Shown here piece after piece: positions 1 through 6,933 of a stretch of 13,097 bases of DNA. The position numbers and the translations under genes were made by a program. This DNA comes from Anaerolineales bacterium. Its GTDB lineage: Bacteria; Chloroflexota; Anaerolineae; 4572-78; J111. Numbering within the stretch: position 1 is the first letter of the stretch; each line of letters starts with the position of its first letter. Location of the stretch: contig JAAUSP010000174.1 in assembly GCA_012032575.1 (NCBI GenBank), forward strand, positions 1 to 13,097, given 5' to 3'. The notes under the pieces were generated by a model. That model saw only the letters and a program-made list of their open reading frames with translations, was not told where the DNA came from and did not search any database.

Positions 1-588
1 CAATGACTACAAACTCAAGCCGGCGAAAAAACTCGGCCCAGCGGGGTGGTGGGGCAAGATGCCGGCGTGGAGCATGTCAGGATTGGTGATGACCACACGG
101 GCATTCTGTCGGATCGCCGGGCGGGCCGAGGTGGGGGTGTCACCGTCGTAGGTGGAAACGTTGAACGTTGAACGTTGAACGTTGAACGTTGAAACGAGTT
201 GACGCAACGCTTCGGCCTGATCCTGAGCCAGGGCTTTGGTAGGGAAGAGGTAGAGAGCGCGGGCGTCGGGGGTGTGGAGGAGGCGGTCAAGAATGGGTAG
301 ATTGTAGCAGAGGGTTTTGCCGCTGGCTGTGCCGGTGACGATGACCGGGTGCCGGCCTGTTCGGACGTGCTGCCAGGCCGCGGCCTGATGCGTGTACAGG
401 GCTTCAATGCCGCGCGATTTGAGTACTGCCGCCAAAGCGGGGTGCAGGTCGGGCGGGAAAGGGACAAAGCGGCCGGGTTGGGCGGGGAAGGTTCGCCAGG
501 CGGTGATGTTGGCGGCGATGCCGGGGGTGTCGCGCCAGACGGTCAACAGCGTTGAAAGGGACAAGGTTTTCTGCCAGTTTTGGGGCAA
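1..588 (-). CDS. DEAD/DEAH-box DNA helicase, MrfA/YprA-like (DUF1998 family), N-terminal part, frameshifted and cut by the window edge
   Basis: ATP-dependent DNA helicase of the family that includes Bacillus MrfA/YprA, which acts in DNA-damage repair. Counting from a TTG start at 588, the visible part has a Q-motif-like YTHQ (65-68), Walker A TGTASGKT (85-92), motif Ia FPTKAL (115-120) and motif Ib TNPDML (168-173). The uninterrupted frame stops at 7-9, but adding one C in the minus-strand C-run (plus-strand 43-46) lets it read EFFRRLEFVVI, the approach to motif II, so the gene almost certainly continues leftward. A heptamer microsatellite encodes residues about 133-146. The start is uncertain: an AAGGAG lies at 610-605, about 16 nt before the TTG, with a hairpin between; TTG at 564 is an alternative. 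The gene follows the NUDIX gene by 21 nt in the same frame, implying co-transcription. MrfA-like assignment is from the motif set and remembered family sequences; the DUF1998 domain itself is outside the window. Confidence 0.85.
160..194. repeat. Heptanucleotide tandem repeat, five copies of GTTGAAC (last imperfect)
   Basis: Four perfect GTTGAAC units (160-187) are followed by a fifth, GTTGAAA. On the coding (minus) strand the unit is GTTCAAC, and because 7 is not a multiple of 3 the reading cycles through three frames to give a FNVQRST-type heptapeptide. It sits inside the helicase between motifs Ia and Ib, just before YDGDTP, where a surface loop would be expected. Such tracts are intergenic-type repeats that occasionally insert into genes. 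Confidence 0.95.
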
Positions 589-604
589 AAGCTGAAGCTT
601 TTGC
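585..604 (-). promoter_or_regulatory. Inverted repeat between Shine-Dalgarno and TTG start of the helicase
   Basis: The 20 bases form a perfect inverted repeat (GCAAAAGCT / AGCTTTTGC around GA). As RNA this would be an 8-bp stem with a 4-nt loop. On the minus strand it begins just after the AAGGAG at 610-605 and contains the candidate TTG start (588-586) in its 3' arm. It could hide the start codon or, if bridged, shorten the distance from Shine-Dalgarno to start. It lacks a following U-run on the minus strand, so a terminator is unlikely. Confidence 0.55.
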
Positions 605-609
605 GCTCC

Positions 610-1035
610 TTAATTATTTTTAGCCAGATAGACGCGCACATCTTCCAGCGTTACTACTGAGAGCGGCTGGGGCAGGGCCAACAGGTCAAACCAGCCGATA
701 GCGGTGCATTTGGTCGGTTCGGTGATGCGGGGCACGCCGCCGACGTAGCGAGCAATGAAGGTAGGCGAAACCCAATGTTGCCTTTCTTCGGGCAGGATAT
801 GATCGGCTACATGCAGCAGTTCGACGACCTCGATTTCCATATCGTACTCTTCGCGGAATTCGCGGATGATGGCGGCAGTCAGCGTTTCGCCGTATTCGAC
901 GCTGCCGCCGGGAAATTCCCAGCAGCCCCGCTCGTTTTTGGCCTGTGGTCCTCGTTGGGCCAGAAACACCTGCCCGGCGGCATTAAACACCATCGCGCCG
1001 ACGCCGACACCAATATAATCACGACCGGCAATCAT
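610..1035 (-). CDS. NUDIX hydrolase (MutT/ADP-ribose pyrophosphatase-like)
   Basis: A 141-residue single-domain NUDIX protein, probably a cytosolic pyrophosphohydrolase acting on a nucleoside diphosphate-X substrate. The Nudix box runs from G44 to M66 and matches GX5EX7REUXEEXGU: G44, E50, then R58-E59-F60-R61-E62-E63, with D65 where the last glycycine position usually is, a substitution that leaves the metal-binding glutamates intact. The preceding CWEFPGG (38-44) is also typical. The frame is open to a TTG at 1062, but that codon overlaps a perfect -10 box, while ATG at 1035 has AGGAGG 8 nt upstream (1049-1044); I choose the ATG. The gene stops at 610-612, and the helicase follows 21 nt later in the same frame. 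The pairing suggests nucleotide-pool sanitation together with DNA repair; the exact substrate cannot be read from sequence. Confidence 0.93.
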   Translation of the reverse strand: MIAGRDYIGVGVGAMVFNAAGQVFLAQRGPQAKNERGCWEFPGGSVEYGETLTAAIIREFREEYDMEIEVVELLHVADHILPEERQHWVSPTFIARYVGGVPRITEPTKCTAIGWFDLLALPQPLSVVTLEDVRVYLAKNN

Positions 1036-1043
1036 AGGTTGGA

Positions 1044-1049
1044 CCTCCT
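1044..1049 (-). promoter_or_regulatory. Ribosome binding site of the NUDIX gene
   Basis: AGGAGG on the minus strand, 8 nt before the ATG at 1035. It decides the start in favour of this ATG over the upstream TTG at 1062. Confidence 0.85.
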
Positions 1050-1061
1050 CTTTTTTGACCA

Positions 1062-1090
1062 ATTATACTCACAGTTCTATTGTCAGGCAA
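1062..1090 (-). promoter_or_regulatory. Sigma-70-type promoter for the NUDIX-helicase operon
   Basis: On the minus strand, -35 TTGCCT (1090-1085), a 17-nt spacer and a perfect -10 TATAAT (1067-1062). Transcription would begin near 1055, giving a leader of about 20 nt that holds the Shine-Dalgarno. The -35 match is 4 of 6; spacing is optimal. Confidence 0.65.
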
Positions 1091-1097
1091 TGTGGAA

Positions 1098-1111
1098 CGA
1101 ACAATTGTTCG
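1098..1111. promoter_or_regulatory. Palindromic operator resembling a LexA/DinR SOS box
   Basis: CGAACAATTGTTCG is a perfect 14-bp palindrome and fits the CGAAC-N4-GTTCG form recognised by Gram-positive-type LexA (DinR). It ends 8 bp upstream of the -35 box of the NUDIX-helicase promoter and overlaps a -35-like element facing the other way. A helicase related to the mitomycin-repair protein MrfA downstream makes SOS control plausible. No LexA gene is in the window, so the regulator is inferred. Confidence 0.55.
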
Positions 1112-1134
1112 GAGAGTTTGATTGACTTTATAAT
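1105..1134 (+). promoter_or_regulatory. Possible rightward promoter with perfect -10
   Basis: TATAAT at 1129-1134, with TTGTTC (1105-1110) 18 nt upstream, partly inside the palindrome at 1098-1111. The -10 is perfect but the -35 matches only 3 of 6. It would give the kinase operon a leader of roughly 190 nt, or may be fortuitous in this AT-rich stretch. Confidence 0.35.
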
Positions 1135-1262
1135 CTGTGTTTCAGCCACAGCGATATTGGGATATGTGATGGGTAAAAAGTCACCCATTACGTCTGGCGC
1201 ATCATTTTATTGGCTAACTGACCGAAATTACATTAATGCCCCATTAAAAAGTTGGGTAAAAG

Positions 1263-1292
1263 TTGAGTAAAGAGTAGTAGACGTGGTATGCT
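1263..1292 (+). promoter_or_regulatory. Candidate promoter for the kinase operon
   Basis: TTGAGT (1263-1268), 18-nt spacer, TATGCT (1287-1292); each hexamer matches 4 of 6. It lies about 36 nt before the first kinase start, a normal leader length. Weak by itself. Confidence 0.35.
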
Positions 1293-1313
1293 TTAAATAT
1301 CAGTCTATTCCCC

Positions 1314-1319
1314 GAAGGA
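1314..1319 (+). promoter_or_regulatory. Ribosome binding site of the first kinase gene
   Basis: GAAGGA ends 8 nt before ATG 1328. It selects this start over the in-frame ATG at 1283, whose extra 15 residues have no place in a receiver domain. Confidence 0.7.
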
Positions 1320-1327
1320 TCAGTTTT

Positions 1328-2590
1328 ATGGAATTCAACACCGTTTTAATTGTAGATGACGAAGAACTTGGGCGTGAAACGTTGGAGGACCTGCTGGTCA
1401 CCCAGGGGTTTCATTTAATTTATGCCAGCAACGGCCCCGAAGCCCTGGAAAAAGCGGCTAAATTTACCCCGGATATAATTTTACTGGATGTGATGATGCC
1501 GGGGATGAATGGTTATGAGGTTTGTCAACGGTTACGGGCCAATCCGGCCCTGGCCGAAGTGCCGATTATTATGGTTACAGCTCTGGAAGATCGTAAGTCG
1601 CGGCTGCAAGGCATCGAAGCCGGGGCCGACGACTTTATTTCCAAACCCTTTGACCGGCTTGAACTGCGGGCGCGGGTTAAAGCTACGCTCCGGCTCAATC
1701 GTTATCGCCGCCTGCTAAACGAACGCAGCAAGTTTGAATGGGTGGTTCAAAAAGCGAACGAAGGCTACCTGATGCTGGGGGAGGCTGACCAAATCCTTTA
1801 TGCCAATCGCCAGGCGCAGATCTGGTTGGACCTGGCTGCTGACGGAGCAGAACCTTACCCGGAAACCTTTTTAGCCCTGGCCCAAAAACAATATCACTGC
1901 GAACCGCAGGAACTATGGCTCACCTGGCCGGAGCCGTCAGGGTTGCGCTACCTCGTCCGGCCCGAAACGCCGACGGCCAATGCGCTGTGGCTGCAAGTGG
2001 AGCAGATGCCTATGGAGACTGGCGCTGCCGAAAGGTATCTGCTGCGCCTGTATGATGTGACTGCCTCAATGGTCAAACAATCTATCATGTGGAGTTTTCA
2101 TGCGCAGGTAAGTCACAAACTCAGAAGCCCCAGCACCTTGCTGACCGGCTTTCTCGATTTTGCCGAAGAAGGGGTTGACACCCTCTCCGAAACCGAGCTG
2201 CGCTCTTATCTCTCTACGGCCCACAAAAAAGCTATCGAGCTTCAGGATCAGCTTCAGGCAATCTTTCGATATTTGGAAATATCCCGATTGGGCCACTTCG
2301 AGCAGGAGCATTGTAGTCTAAGCGAGGTTATCACCCTCATTACCAAAACTAAGGCAGTTCTGGAACTTGAATCCGTTAAGCTTGTTTATGAAGCTATTGA
2401 ACAGCCGGAGCAGACCTATTTGTTGTTCTCCCGCCAGGAAGTTGAGTTGATCGTGTGGGAACTGCTCGAAAACGCCAGGAAATTTCATCCCAAACAAGCG
2501 CCGGTGGTGGAAATCAGCCTGACCCACCACCTGATGGCCTGCAAATTCAGGTGGCCGATGATGGGCAGGTGCTTCCACCGGAACAGTTAG
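1328..2590 (+). CDS. Receiver-linked sensor histidine kinase (REC-PAS-like-HisKA), 5' portion of a frameshifted gene
   Basis: First gene of the kinase operon; with the fragment ending at 2808 it reconstructs to about 493 residues. From ATG 1328: receiver domain at about 4-122 with acidic pocket D10/D11/E12, phospho-acceptor D54 (ILLDVMMPG), T84 and K106 (SKPF); a PAS-like region at about 135-250 (GYLMLGEADQILYANRQA); a HisKA segment with H263 in VSHKLRSP; and the HATPase N-box WELLENARKFHP with N382. The H-box is SHKLRSP instead of the usual SHELRTP. No membrane segment is seen, so it should be cytosolic and able to receive a phosphoryl group through its own receiver. The frame fails near 2522-2530: residues after about 400 are nonsense, and the rest of the ATPase continues in another frame. 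Confidence 0.88.
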   Translation: MEFNTVLIVDDEELGRETLEDLLVTQGFHLIYASNGPEALEKAAKFTPDIILLDVMMPGMNGYEVCQRLRANPALAEVPIIMVTALEDRKSRLQGIEAGADDFISKPFDRLELRARVKATLRLNRYRRLLNERSKFEWVVQKANEGYLMLGEADQILYANRQAQIWLDLAADGAEPYPETFLALAQKQYHCEPQELWLTWPEPSGLRYLVRPETPTANALWLQVEQMPMETGAAERYLLRLYDVTASMVKQSIMWSFHAQVSHKLRSPSTLLTGFLDFAEEGVDTLSETELRSYLSTAHKKAIELQDQLQAIFRYLEISRLGHFEQEHCSLSEVITLITKTKAVLELESVKLVYEAIEQPEQTYLLFSRQEVELIVWELLENARKFHPKQAPVVEISLTHHLMACKFRWPMMGRCFHRNS

Positions 2591-2808
2591 CCAAAGTGTG
2601 GACCCCCTACTATCAGGCTGAGAAATATTTTACCGGCCAGGTAGCGGGGATGGGGCTGGGGTTGTCTATGGTGGCAGCCCTGGTCTGGCGCGTCGGCGGG
2701 GTTTGCCGCATGTACAATCGGCCGGCCGGGCCGGGGGTGGTGGTGGAATTGGTTGTGCCCTTGCAAAATATTGACTCTGAAGAACTCTCCTCAGATTACA
2801 TTTATTGA
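2530..2808 (+). CDS. C-terminal HATPase part of the first histidine kinase, displaced by a frameshift
   Basis: Not an independent gene. Read in the frame one base earlier than the 5' portion, it gives PDGLQIQVADDG (G1-like box), then the WTPYYQAEKYF region and GMGLGLSMV (G2 box), and ends in VVVELVVPL as HATPase domains do. Adding one base near 2522-2530 joins it to SLT of the upstream fragment. It stops at 2806-2808, 19 nt before the next start. The G1 box has DDG in place of the common DNGxG, so ATP-binding residues are somewhat divergent. Confidence 0.85.
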   Translation, partial: PDGLQIQVADDGQVLPPEQLAKVWTPYYQAEKYFTGQVAGMGLGLSMVAALVWRVGGVCRMYNRPAGPGVVVELVVPLQNIDSEELSSDYIY

Positions 2809-2827
2809 TGTCTCCCGGAGAAATGCC

Positions 2828-4822
2828 ATGACCGATAACGTCATCAAAGTTTTGCTGCTGGAAGATAACCCCACCGATGTTCTGCTCTTGCAGGCTGCCC
2901 TGGAATCTGACCTGCTGAATACCTTTTCTCTCACCACCGCCGAAAAACTCAGCCAGGGGTTGTCTCTGCTCGATCAGGAATCGTTTGATCTGATCCTGCT
3001 CGATCTGAGCCTGCCCGACAGCCACGGCTTTGAGACCTTTGAGCAGCTACACCAGCGGGATGCCAGCCCGCCCATCATTATTTTGTCCGGCAATACCGAT
3101 GAACAGGCCGCTATCCTGGCGGTGCGGGCCGGGGCGCAGGATTATATTGTCAAGGATGCTGCCAGTCTGGCCATTCTGGCCCGTTCTATTCGCTACGCGG
3201 TTGAACGACAGCAAATTCAACTGGAATTACGTACCCGCGAAAAATACTGGCGCACCCTGATTGAACAAAGCGTTGAGGCCATTACCCTGGTCGCGGCAGA
3301 TGGCGCTATCCTTTACAAAAGCCCGGCGGCTATGCCTATCTTGGGATATACGATGGAAGAATTGGAAGGACGCAATGCTCTTGAATTGGTCTTTCCCGAA
3401 GATAGGACCGCAGCCGCACAATCTTTTATCCAAAGTATGAACCAGCTTCACCAGCCGATATTTTCCCAGGCCCGTTTCATCCGTAAGGATGGAACGTTGT
3501 GTTGGGTGGAAGCCACGACGACTAACTGGCTGGATGATCCCGCTTTGGGGGCCATCGTCATCAACTATCGTGATATTACCCAACATAAGCAAATGGAAGA
3601 AGCCTTGCGCCAGAGTGAGCAGCAGATGAGATCGCTGGTTACATCTCTGGATGATATCGTCTTTGAGATTGATGAGCAAGGAAGGTATCTCAACGTTTGG
3701 ACAGCCGATGAAAGCCTGTTGGCCCAGCCCAAAGCCCAACTCCTGGGGCGGCGACTAGAAGAAGTTTTAGGCGAGGAAAAAGGCTGCTTATTTACCGAAA
3801 TAGTGCAGCGAGTAGTGGCGAGGGGTAATCCCGAAAGCGTTGAATATTGCCTGGAAATCGGTGACGAACAGCGTTGGTTTATGGCCCGGACCAGCCCCAT
3901 CCTTGCTCAGGATGATGCCCATCGAACTGTTTCTATGCTTGTTCAAGATATCACCGCCCGCAAACAAACCGAAGAACTGGTGCAGGCCCAGCGCGATTTG
4001 GCCCGTATTACCGGGATGATCACTTCAGCCGAGGCCGCCTGGCCGCTCTGCCAGGAGGTGGCCTTACGGGTTTCCGGTATGGACAGCGGCGGCATCTATC
4101 TCTTTGATCCAGCCGGGCAGGTGCTCCAGTTGATCTATCAGCAAGGGCTGGGCGCAGATTTTGTTCAGACAGTTTCTTGCTACCCGGCTGACGCGCCCAA
4201 CGTTCAACTCATTCTCAGTGGGCAATCGTCTTATTATGATGCGGCTGAGATCACCCGCATAGAATATGCCCAACGCGAAGGACTGAAAAGTATTGGGGCC
4301 ATTCCCATTCAGCATCAAAAACGGGTGCTGGGTTGTGTCAATATTGCATCTCATACAGTATCCGAGATATCGAGCTTTGCCCGCCAGGCCCTTGAAACGA
4401 TCGCGGCTGAAATTGGCAATATCGTGGCTTCTTTGCACACCGCCTCATTATTGCGCGAGAGCGAAGAACGCTTCCGCACCCTGTATGAAACCATGACTCA
4501 GGGGATCGTTTATCATGATGCCGAGGGCAGCATTATCTCGGCCAACCCGGCGGCGGAACGAATCCTGGGGCTGACGCTCGACCAAATGCAGGGCCGCAGC
4601 TCAATTGATCCACGCTGGCGGGCTATCCACGAAGACGGGGCCGAGTTTCCGGGCGAGACCCACCCGGCGATAGTTGCGCTGCGCACCGGCTCGCCGGTGA
4701 ATAATGTCGTCATGGGCGTTTTCCACCCTCAAGCAGAGCGGCATGTCTGGATCAACATCAATGCTACCCCCCCAATTCAAACCCGGCCAAACCAAACCCT
4801 ACCAGGTATATGCGACCTTTGA
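2828..4822 (+). CDS. Hybrid sensor kinase, fragment 1: REC-PAS-PAS-GAF-PAS
   Basis: Start of a gene that reconstructs to 2828-7704 (about 1,625 residues) after three single-base repairs, as REC-PAS-PAS-GAF-PAS-GAF-PAS-PAS-HisKA-HATPase-REC-REC. ATG 2828 is chosen because GGAG lies 7 nt upstream and the receiver begins at once. In this fragment: receiver 5-125 with E12/D13, phospho-acceptor D59 (ILLDLSLPD), S87 and K109; PAS about 139-262 ending YRDITQHKQ; PAS about 265-382 ending VQDITARKQ; GAF about 388-540; and most of a PAS from about 548. No transmembrane segment, so cytosolic. Reading is lost at a run of seven C (4767-4773); the paralogous copy at 11740-11745 has six C and stays in frame, so residues from about 648 to the stop are artefactual. 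The gap from the preceding kinase is 19 nt, indicating one operon. Confidence 0.9.
   Translation: MTDNVIKVLLLEDNPTDVLLLQAALESDLLNTFSLTTAEKLSQGLSLLDQESFDLILLDLSLPDSHGFETFEQLHQRDASPPIIILSGNTDEQAAILAVRAGAQDYIVKDAASLAILARSIRYAVERQQIQLELRTREKYWRTLIEQSVEAITLVAADGAILYKSPAAMPILGYTMEELEGRNALELVFPEDRTAAAQSFIQSMNQLHQPIFSQARFIRKDGTLCWVEATTTNWLDDPALGAIVINYRDITQHKQMEEALRQSEQQMRSLVTSLDDIVFEIDEQGRYLNVWTADESLLAQPKAQLLGRRLEEVLGEEKGCLFTEIVQRVVARGNPESVEYCLEIGDEQRWFMARTSPILAQDDAHRTVSMLVQDITARKQTEELVQAQRDLARITGMITSAEAAWPLCQEVALRVSGMDSGGIYLFDPAGQVLQLIYQQGLGADFVQTVSCYPADAPNVQLILSGQSSYYDAAEITRIEYAQREGLKSIGAIPIQHQKRVLGCVNIASHTVSEISSFARQALETIAAEIGNIVASLHTASLLRESEERFRTLYETMTQGIVYHDAEGSIISANPAAERILGLTLDQMQGRSSIDPRWRAIHEDGAEFPGETHPAIVALRTGSPVNNVVMGVFHPQAERHVWININATPPIQTRPNQTLPGICDL
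3975..4465 (+). repeat. GAF module, copy A1
   Basis: DNA-level paralogue of 9421-9910 in the third kinase. Shared phrases include AQRDLARI, TSAEAAWPLC, SGMDSGGIYLFD and YQQGLGADFVQ. Copies differ mainly at synonymous sites, so the duplication is not very recent. Confidence 0.85.
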
Positions 4823-5335
4823 GGACATTACCGCACGCAAACTCAACGAAGATTTGATGCAGGCGCGCCTGCGTCTGATCGAATTTGCCGGTACTCATAC
4901 CGTCAAGCAACTGCTCCAGGCTACGTTGGATGAAGTTGGCGCGCTGATCTCCAGCCCGATAGGCTTTTACCACTTTGTGGACGACGATCAAGTCAACCTT
5001 ACCCTGCAAGCCTGGTCTACCCGAACGCGCAACGAGTTTTGCCGCGCCAGTGGAGAAGACAGCCACTATTCCATAGACCTGGCCGGCGTCTGGGCAGACT
5101 GCGCCCGTGAGGGCCGGCCCATCATTCATAACAATTATGCCAGCCTTGAAAACCGGCGGGGCATGCCCGCCGGCCATGCCGATGTCACCCGCGAAGCGGT
5201 GGTGCCGATTATGCGCGGCGACCGCATTGTGGCGATTATAGGCGTTGGCAACAAACCGAATGATTACACGCCGGCCGACCTGGAGATTATCAGCGCCCTG
5301 GCCGACATGTCGTGGGATATTGTCGAGCGCAAGGG
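4466..5335 (+). repeat. PAS-GAF module, copy B1
   Basis: DNA-level paralogue of 11439-12306 in the third kinase. Both encode LYETM-QGIVY, SANPAAERILGLTLDQMQG, HEDG and VFHP-QE-type PAS followed by GAF with [23 protein letters not shown] and GVGNKP. It directly follows copy A1 here, whereas the other copies are separated. Confidence 0.88.
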
Positions 5336-6206
5336 CGCTGAGGAGGCTTTGCGTGACAGCGAAGCCCGTGCCCAGGCCATGCTTAAAGCTATCCCCGATT
5401 TAATGTTTCGGCTGAATCGGCAGGGCGTTTTTCTGGACTACAAAGCAGATATTAGAGATTTGTATGCCCAATCTGAGCCGACGCTTATCGGCAAACGTAA
5501 TCGAGATATTGCCCCACCTGACTTTGCCGATTTGATTGACCAAAAAGTTTACGCCACGCTGGAAACCGGCGAATTGCAAACTTTCGAGTTTCAACTCGAC
5601 ATCCCCAGCCGGGGCATCCGGGATTATGAAGCCCGTATGATCCCCAGCGGCAGCGATGAAGTGTTAGCTGTTGTGCGCGACATCACCGAACGCAAACAGG
5701 TAGAAAATGCCCTGCGCCAAAGCGAGGAGAAATATCGCGGGCTGATGGAAAGCCTCGACAGTGTCGTTGCCACCGTGGATTATAACGGTAAGTTCCTGTA
5801 TATGAACGATATCGCTGCCGCGCAGTTGGGCAGCACCCCTGAAAAGTTGACCGGCAAGACCATGTTCGAATTTTTCCCGGAGCCGGTTGCCGCCGCACAA
5901 ATGGAAAATATTCGTAAAGTGATCCGGGAAGATCAGGGACATATCCACGAGGCCCCCAGTTTTGTCCAGGGCCAGCTTCGCTGGTATCGGGCCTCTGTTC
6001 AACCTATCCACGATGAAACAGGCCGCACCATCTACGCCCTCATCAACTCAACCGATATCCACGATCTCAAGACCGCGCAGCAGGAATTACAGGAATTGAA
6101 CCGCACCCTGGAAGAACGGGTCAAAGAACGGACTACCGACCTCAGCCGGGCCAATGCCGAATTGGCCCGCGCGCCCGGGCCAAGGATGAATTTCTGGCCA
6201 ATATGA
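4704..6206 (+). CDS. Hybrid sensor kinase, fragment 2: PAS end-GAF-PAS-PAS-coiled coil
   Basis: Second piece of the gene beginning at 2828. The apparent ATG at 4704 is fortuitous; genuine sequence starts at about 4773 ([13 protein letters not shown]) once one C is removed. Order: end of PAS with FEDITARK to about 4845; GAF about 4870-5325 (GFYHFVD, AWSTRTR, GVWADC, IGVGNKP); PAS about 5370-5690 ending [12 protein letters not shown] about 5734-6060 ([13 protein letters not shown]); then a helical linker about 6073-6175 ([16 protein letters not shown]) of the kind that connects sensor arrays to HisKA. The last residues ([11 protein letters not shown]) are out of frame: one missing base near 6172-6177 separates this from HisKA. 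The GAF type is common in large PAS/GAF kinases; its ligand is unknown. Confidence 0.87.
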   Translation: MSSWAFSTLKQSGMSGSTSMLPPQFKPGQTKPYQVYATFEDITARKLNEDLMQARLRLIEFAGTHTVKQLLQATLDEVGALISSPIGFYHFVDDDQVNLTLQAWSTRTRNEFCRASGEDSHYSIDLAGVWADCAREGRPIIHNNYASLENRRGMPAGHADVTREAVVPIMRGDRIVAIIGVGNKPNDYTPADLEIISALADMSWDIVERKGAEEALRDSEARAQAMLKAIPDLMFRLNRQGVFLDYKADIRDLYAQSEPTLIGKRNRDIAPPDFADLIDQKVYATLETGELQTFEFQLDIPSRGIRDYEARMIPSGSDEVLAVVRDITERKQVENALRQSEEKYRGLMESLDSVVATVDYNGKFLYMNDIAAAQLGSTPEKLTGKTMFEFFPEPVAAAQMENIRKVIREDQGHIHEAPSFVQGQLRWYRASVQPIHDETGRTIYALINSTDIHDLKTAQQELQELNRTLEERVKERTTDLSRANAELARAPGPRMNFWPI

Positions 6207-6880
6207 GCCACGAACTGCGCACGCCCCTCAACGCCATCCTGGGCCTGAGCGAAGCCTTGCTGGAACAGGTGCGTGGCCCGCTTAATGAGCGCCAGCAAGC
6301 CTCATTACGTAATATCGAAGCCAGCGGCCGCCACCTACTGGCCCTCATCAGCGACATTCTGGACCTGTCGAAGGTTGAGGCCGGGCGGCTGGAACTGCTG
6401 CTGGAAGTTGTGCCGGTGGCCGATGTGTGCCAGACCAGCATGTTGTTTGTCAGAGAAACAGCCTTGAAGAAACAACTGCAACTGGCCTTTCATCTGAACA
6501 ACCAACTGGCTAAAGTGCAGGCCGACCCGAAGCGGTTGAAGCAGATGCTGGTCAATCTGTTGAGCAATGCAGTCAAGTTTACGCCGGAGGGCGGCCAGGT
6601 GAGCCTGGAAGTTACTGCCGACGCCGAAGCCGGAGCGATCCGTTTTGCGGTGCAAGACAGCGGCATCGGGATAACCCCCGAAGGATTGGCCCGCTTGTTC
6701 CAGCCGTTCACCCAGCTAGATTCGAGCCTGAGCCGGCAGTATGAAGGCACAGGCTTGGGGCTGGCTCTGGTGCGCCGTCTGGCCGAACTGCACGGAGGCA
6801 GTGTCTCCGTCGAGAGTGACGGTGTGCCGGCCGGGGCAGCCGCTTCACCATTGCCCTGCCCTATCATCCCGCGCCTATAG
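6203..6880 (+). CDS. Hybrid sensor kinase, fragment 3: HisKA-HATPase core
   Basis: Catalytic core of the gene beginning at 2828. True reading starts upstream of the ATG at about 6182 ([16 protein letters not shown]); the Met at 6203 is internal. The phospho-accepting histidine is encoded at 6209-6211 in [13 protein letters not shown]. The HATPase N-box is [14 protein letters not shown], with Asn at 6566-6568; G1 is QDSGIGI; the F/G2 region is [11 protein letters not shown] followed by [12 protein letters not shown]. All boxes are canonical, so the core should autophosphorylate if expressed intact. After VESDGV the frame is lost near 6826-6834; adding one G gives [16 protein letters not shown], a normal HATPase ending that reads on into the receivers. 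Confidence 0.9.
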   Translation: MSHELRTPLNAILGLSEALLEQVRGPLNERQQASLRNIEASGRHLLALISDILDLSKVEAGRLELLLEVVPVADVCQTSMLFVRETALKKQLQLAFHLNNQLAKVQADPKRLKQMLVNLLSNAVKFTPEGGQVSLEVTADAEAGAIRFAVQDSGIGITPEGLARLFQPFTQLDSSLSRQYEGTGLGLALVRRLAELHGGSVSVESDGVPAGAAASPLPCPIIPRL

Positions 6881-6933
6881 AGGCATCAAAGCGGACTGCC
6901 TCAGAGGGTGAGCGTAAAGCAGGCTCTGGCCGC

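Larger units (their letters stand above)
1135..1327. other. Leader/intergenic region without a convincing gene
   Basis: This stretch is more AT-rich than its surroundings. It holds an imperfect hairpin at 1167-1190 (ATGGGT/ACCCAT core, 8-nt loop) with no U-run, so I do not call it a terminator. A short open frame through here (to 1270) has no recognisable protein features and no Shine-Dalgarno worth naming. Confidence 0.5.

Noticed and set aside
160..194. CRISPR-like repeat
   Set aside because: Units are 7 bp with no spacers and lie in helicase coding sequence.
349..595. Rightward ORFs across the helicase
   Set aside because: Antisense frames of a clearly recognisable helicase; their sequence is low-complexity Gly/Arg/Ala typical of shadow frames.
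1167..1190. Rho-independent terminator
   Set aside because: The stem is short and imperfect and no T-run follows on either strand at the right distance.
1055..1270. Small rightward protein-coding gene of 71 residues
   Set aside because: It overlaps the NUDIX leader and promoters, lacks a Shine-Dalgarno and shows no recognisable protein features.
1283..1327. Upstream ATG start for the first kinase
   Set aside because: It adds 15 residues before a receiver domain, overlaps a promoter-like element, and the ATG at 1328 has a well-spaced GAAGGA.
4767..4773. Programmed frameshifting at the C-run
   Set aside because: Five other disruptions are nearby, several in sequences with no slippery character, and the paralogue encodes the same peptide without a shift.
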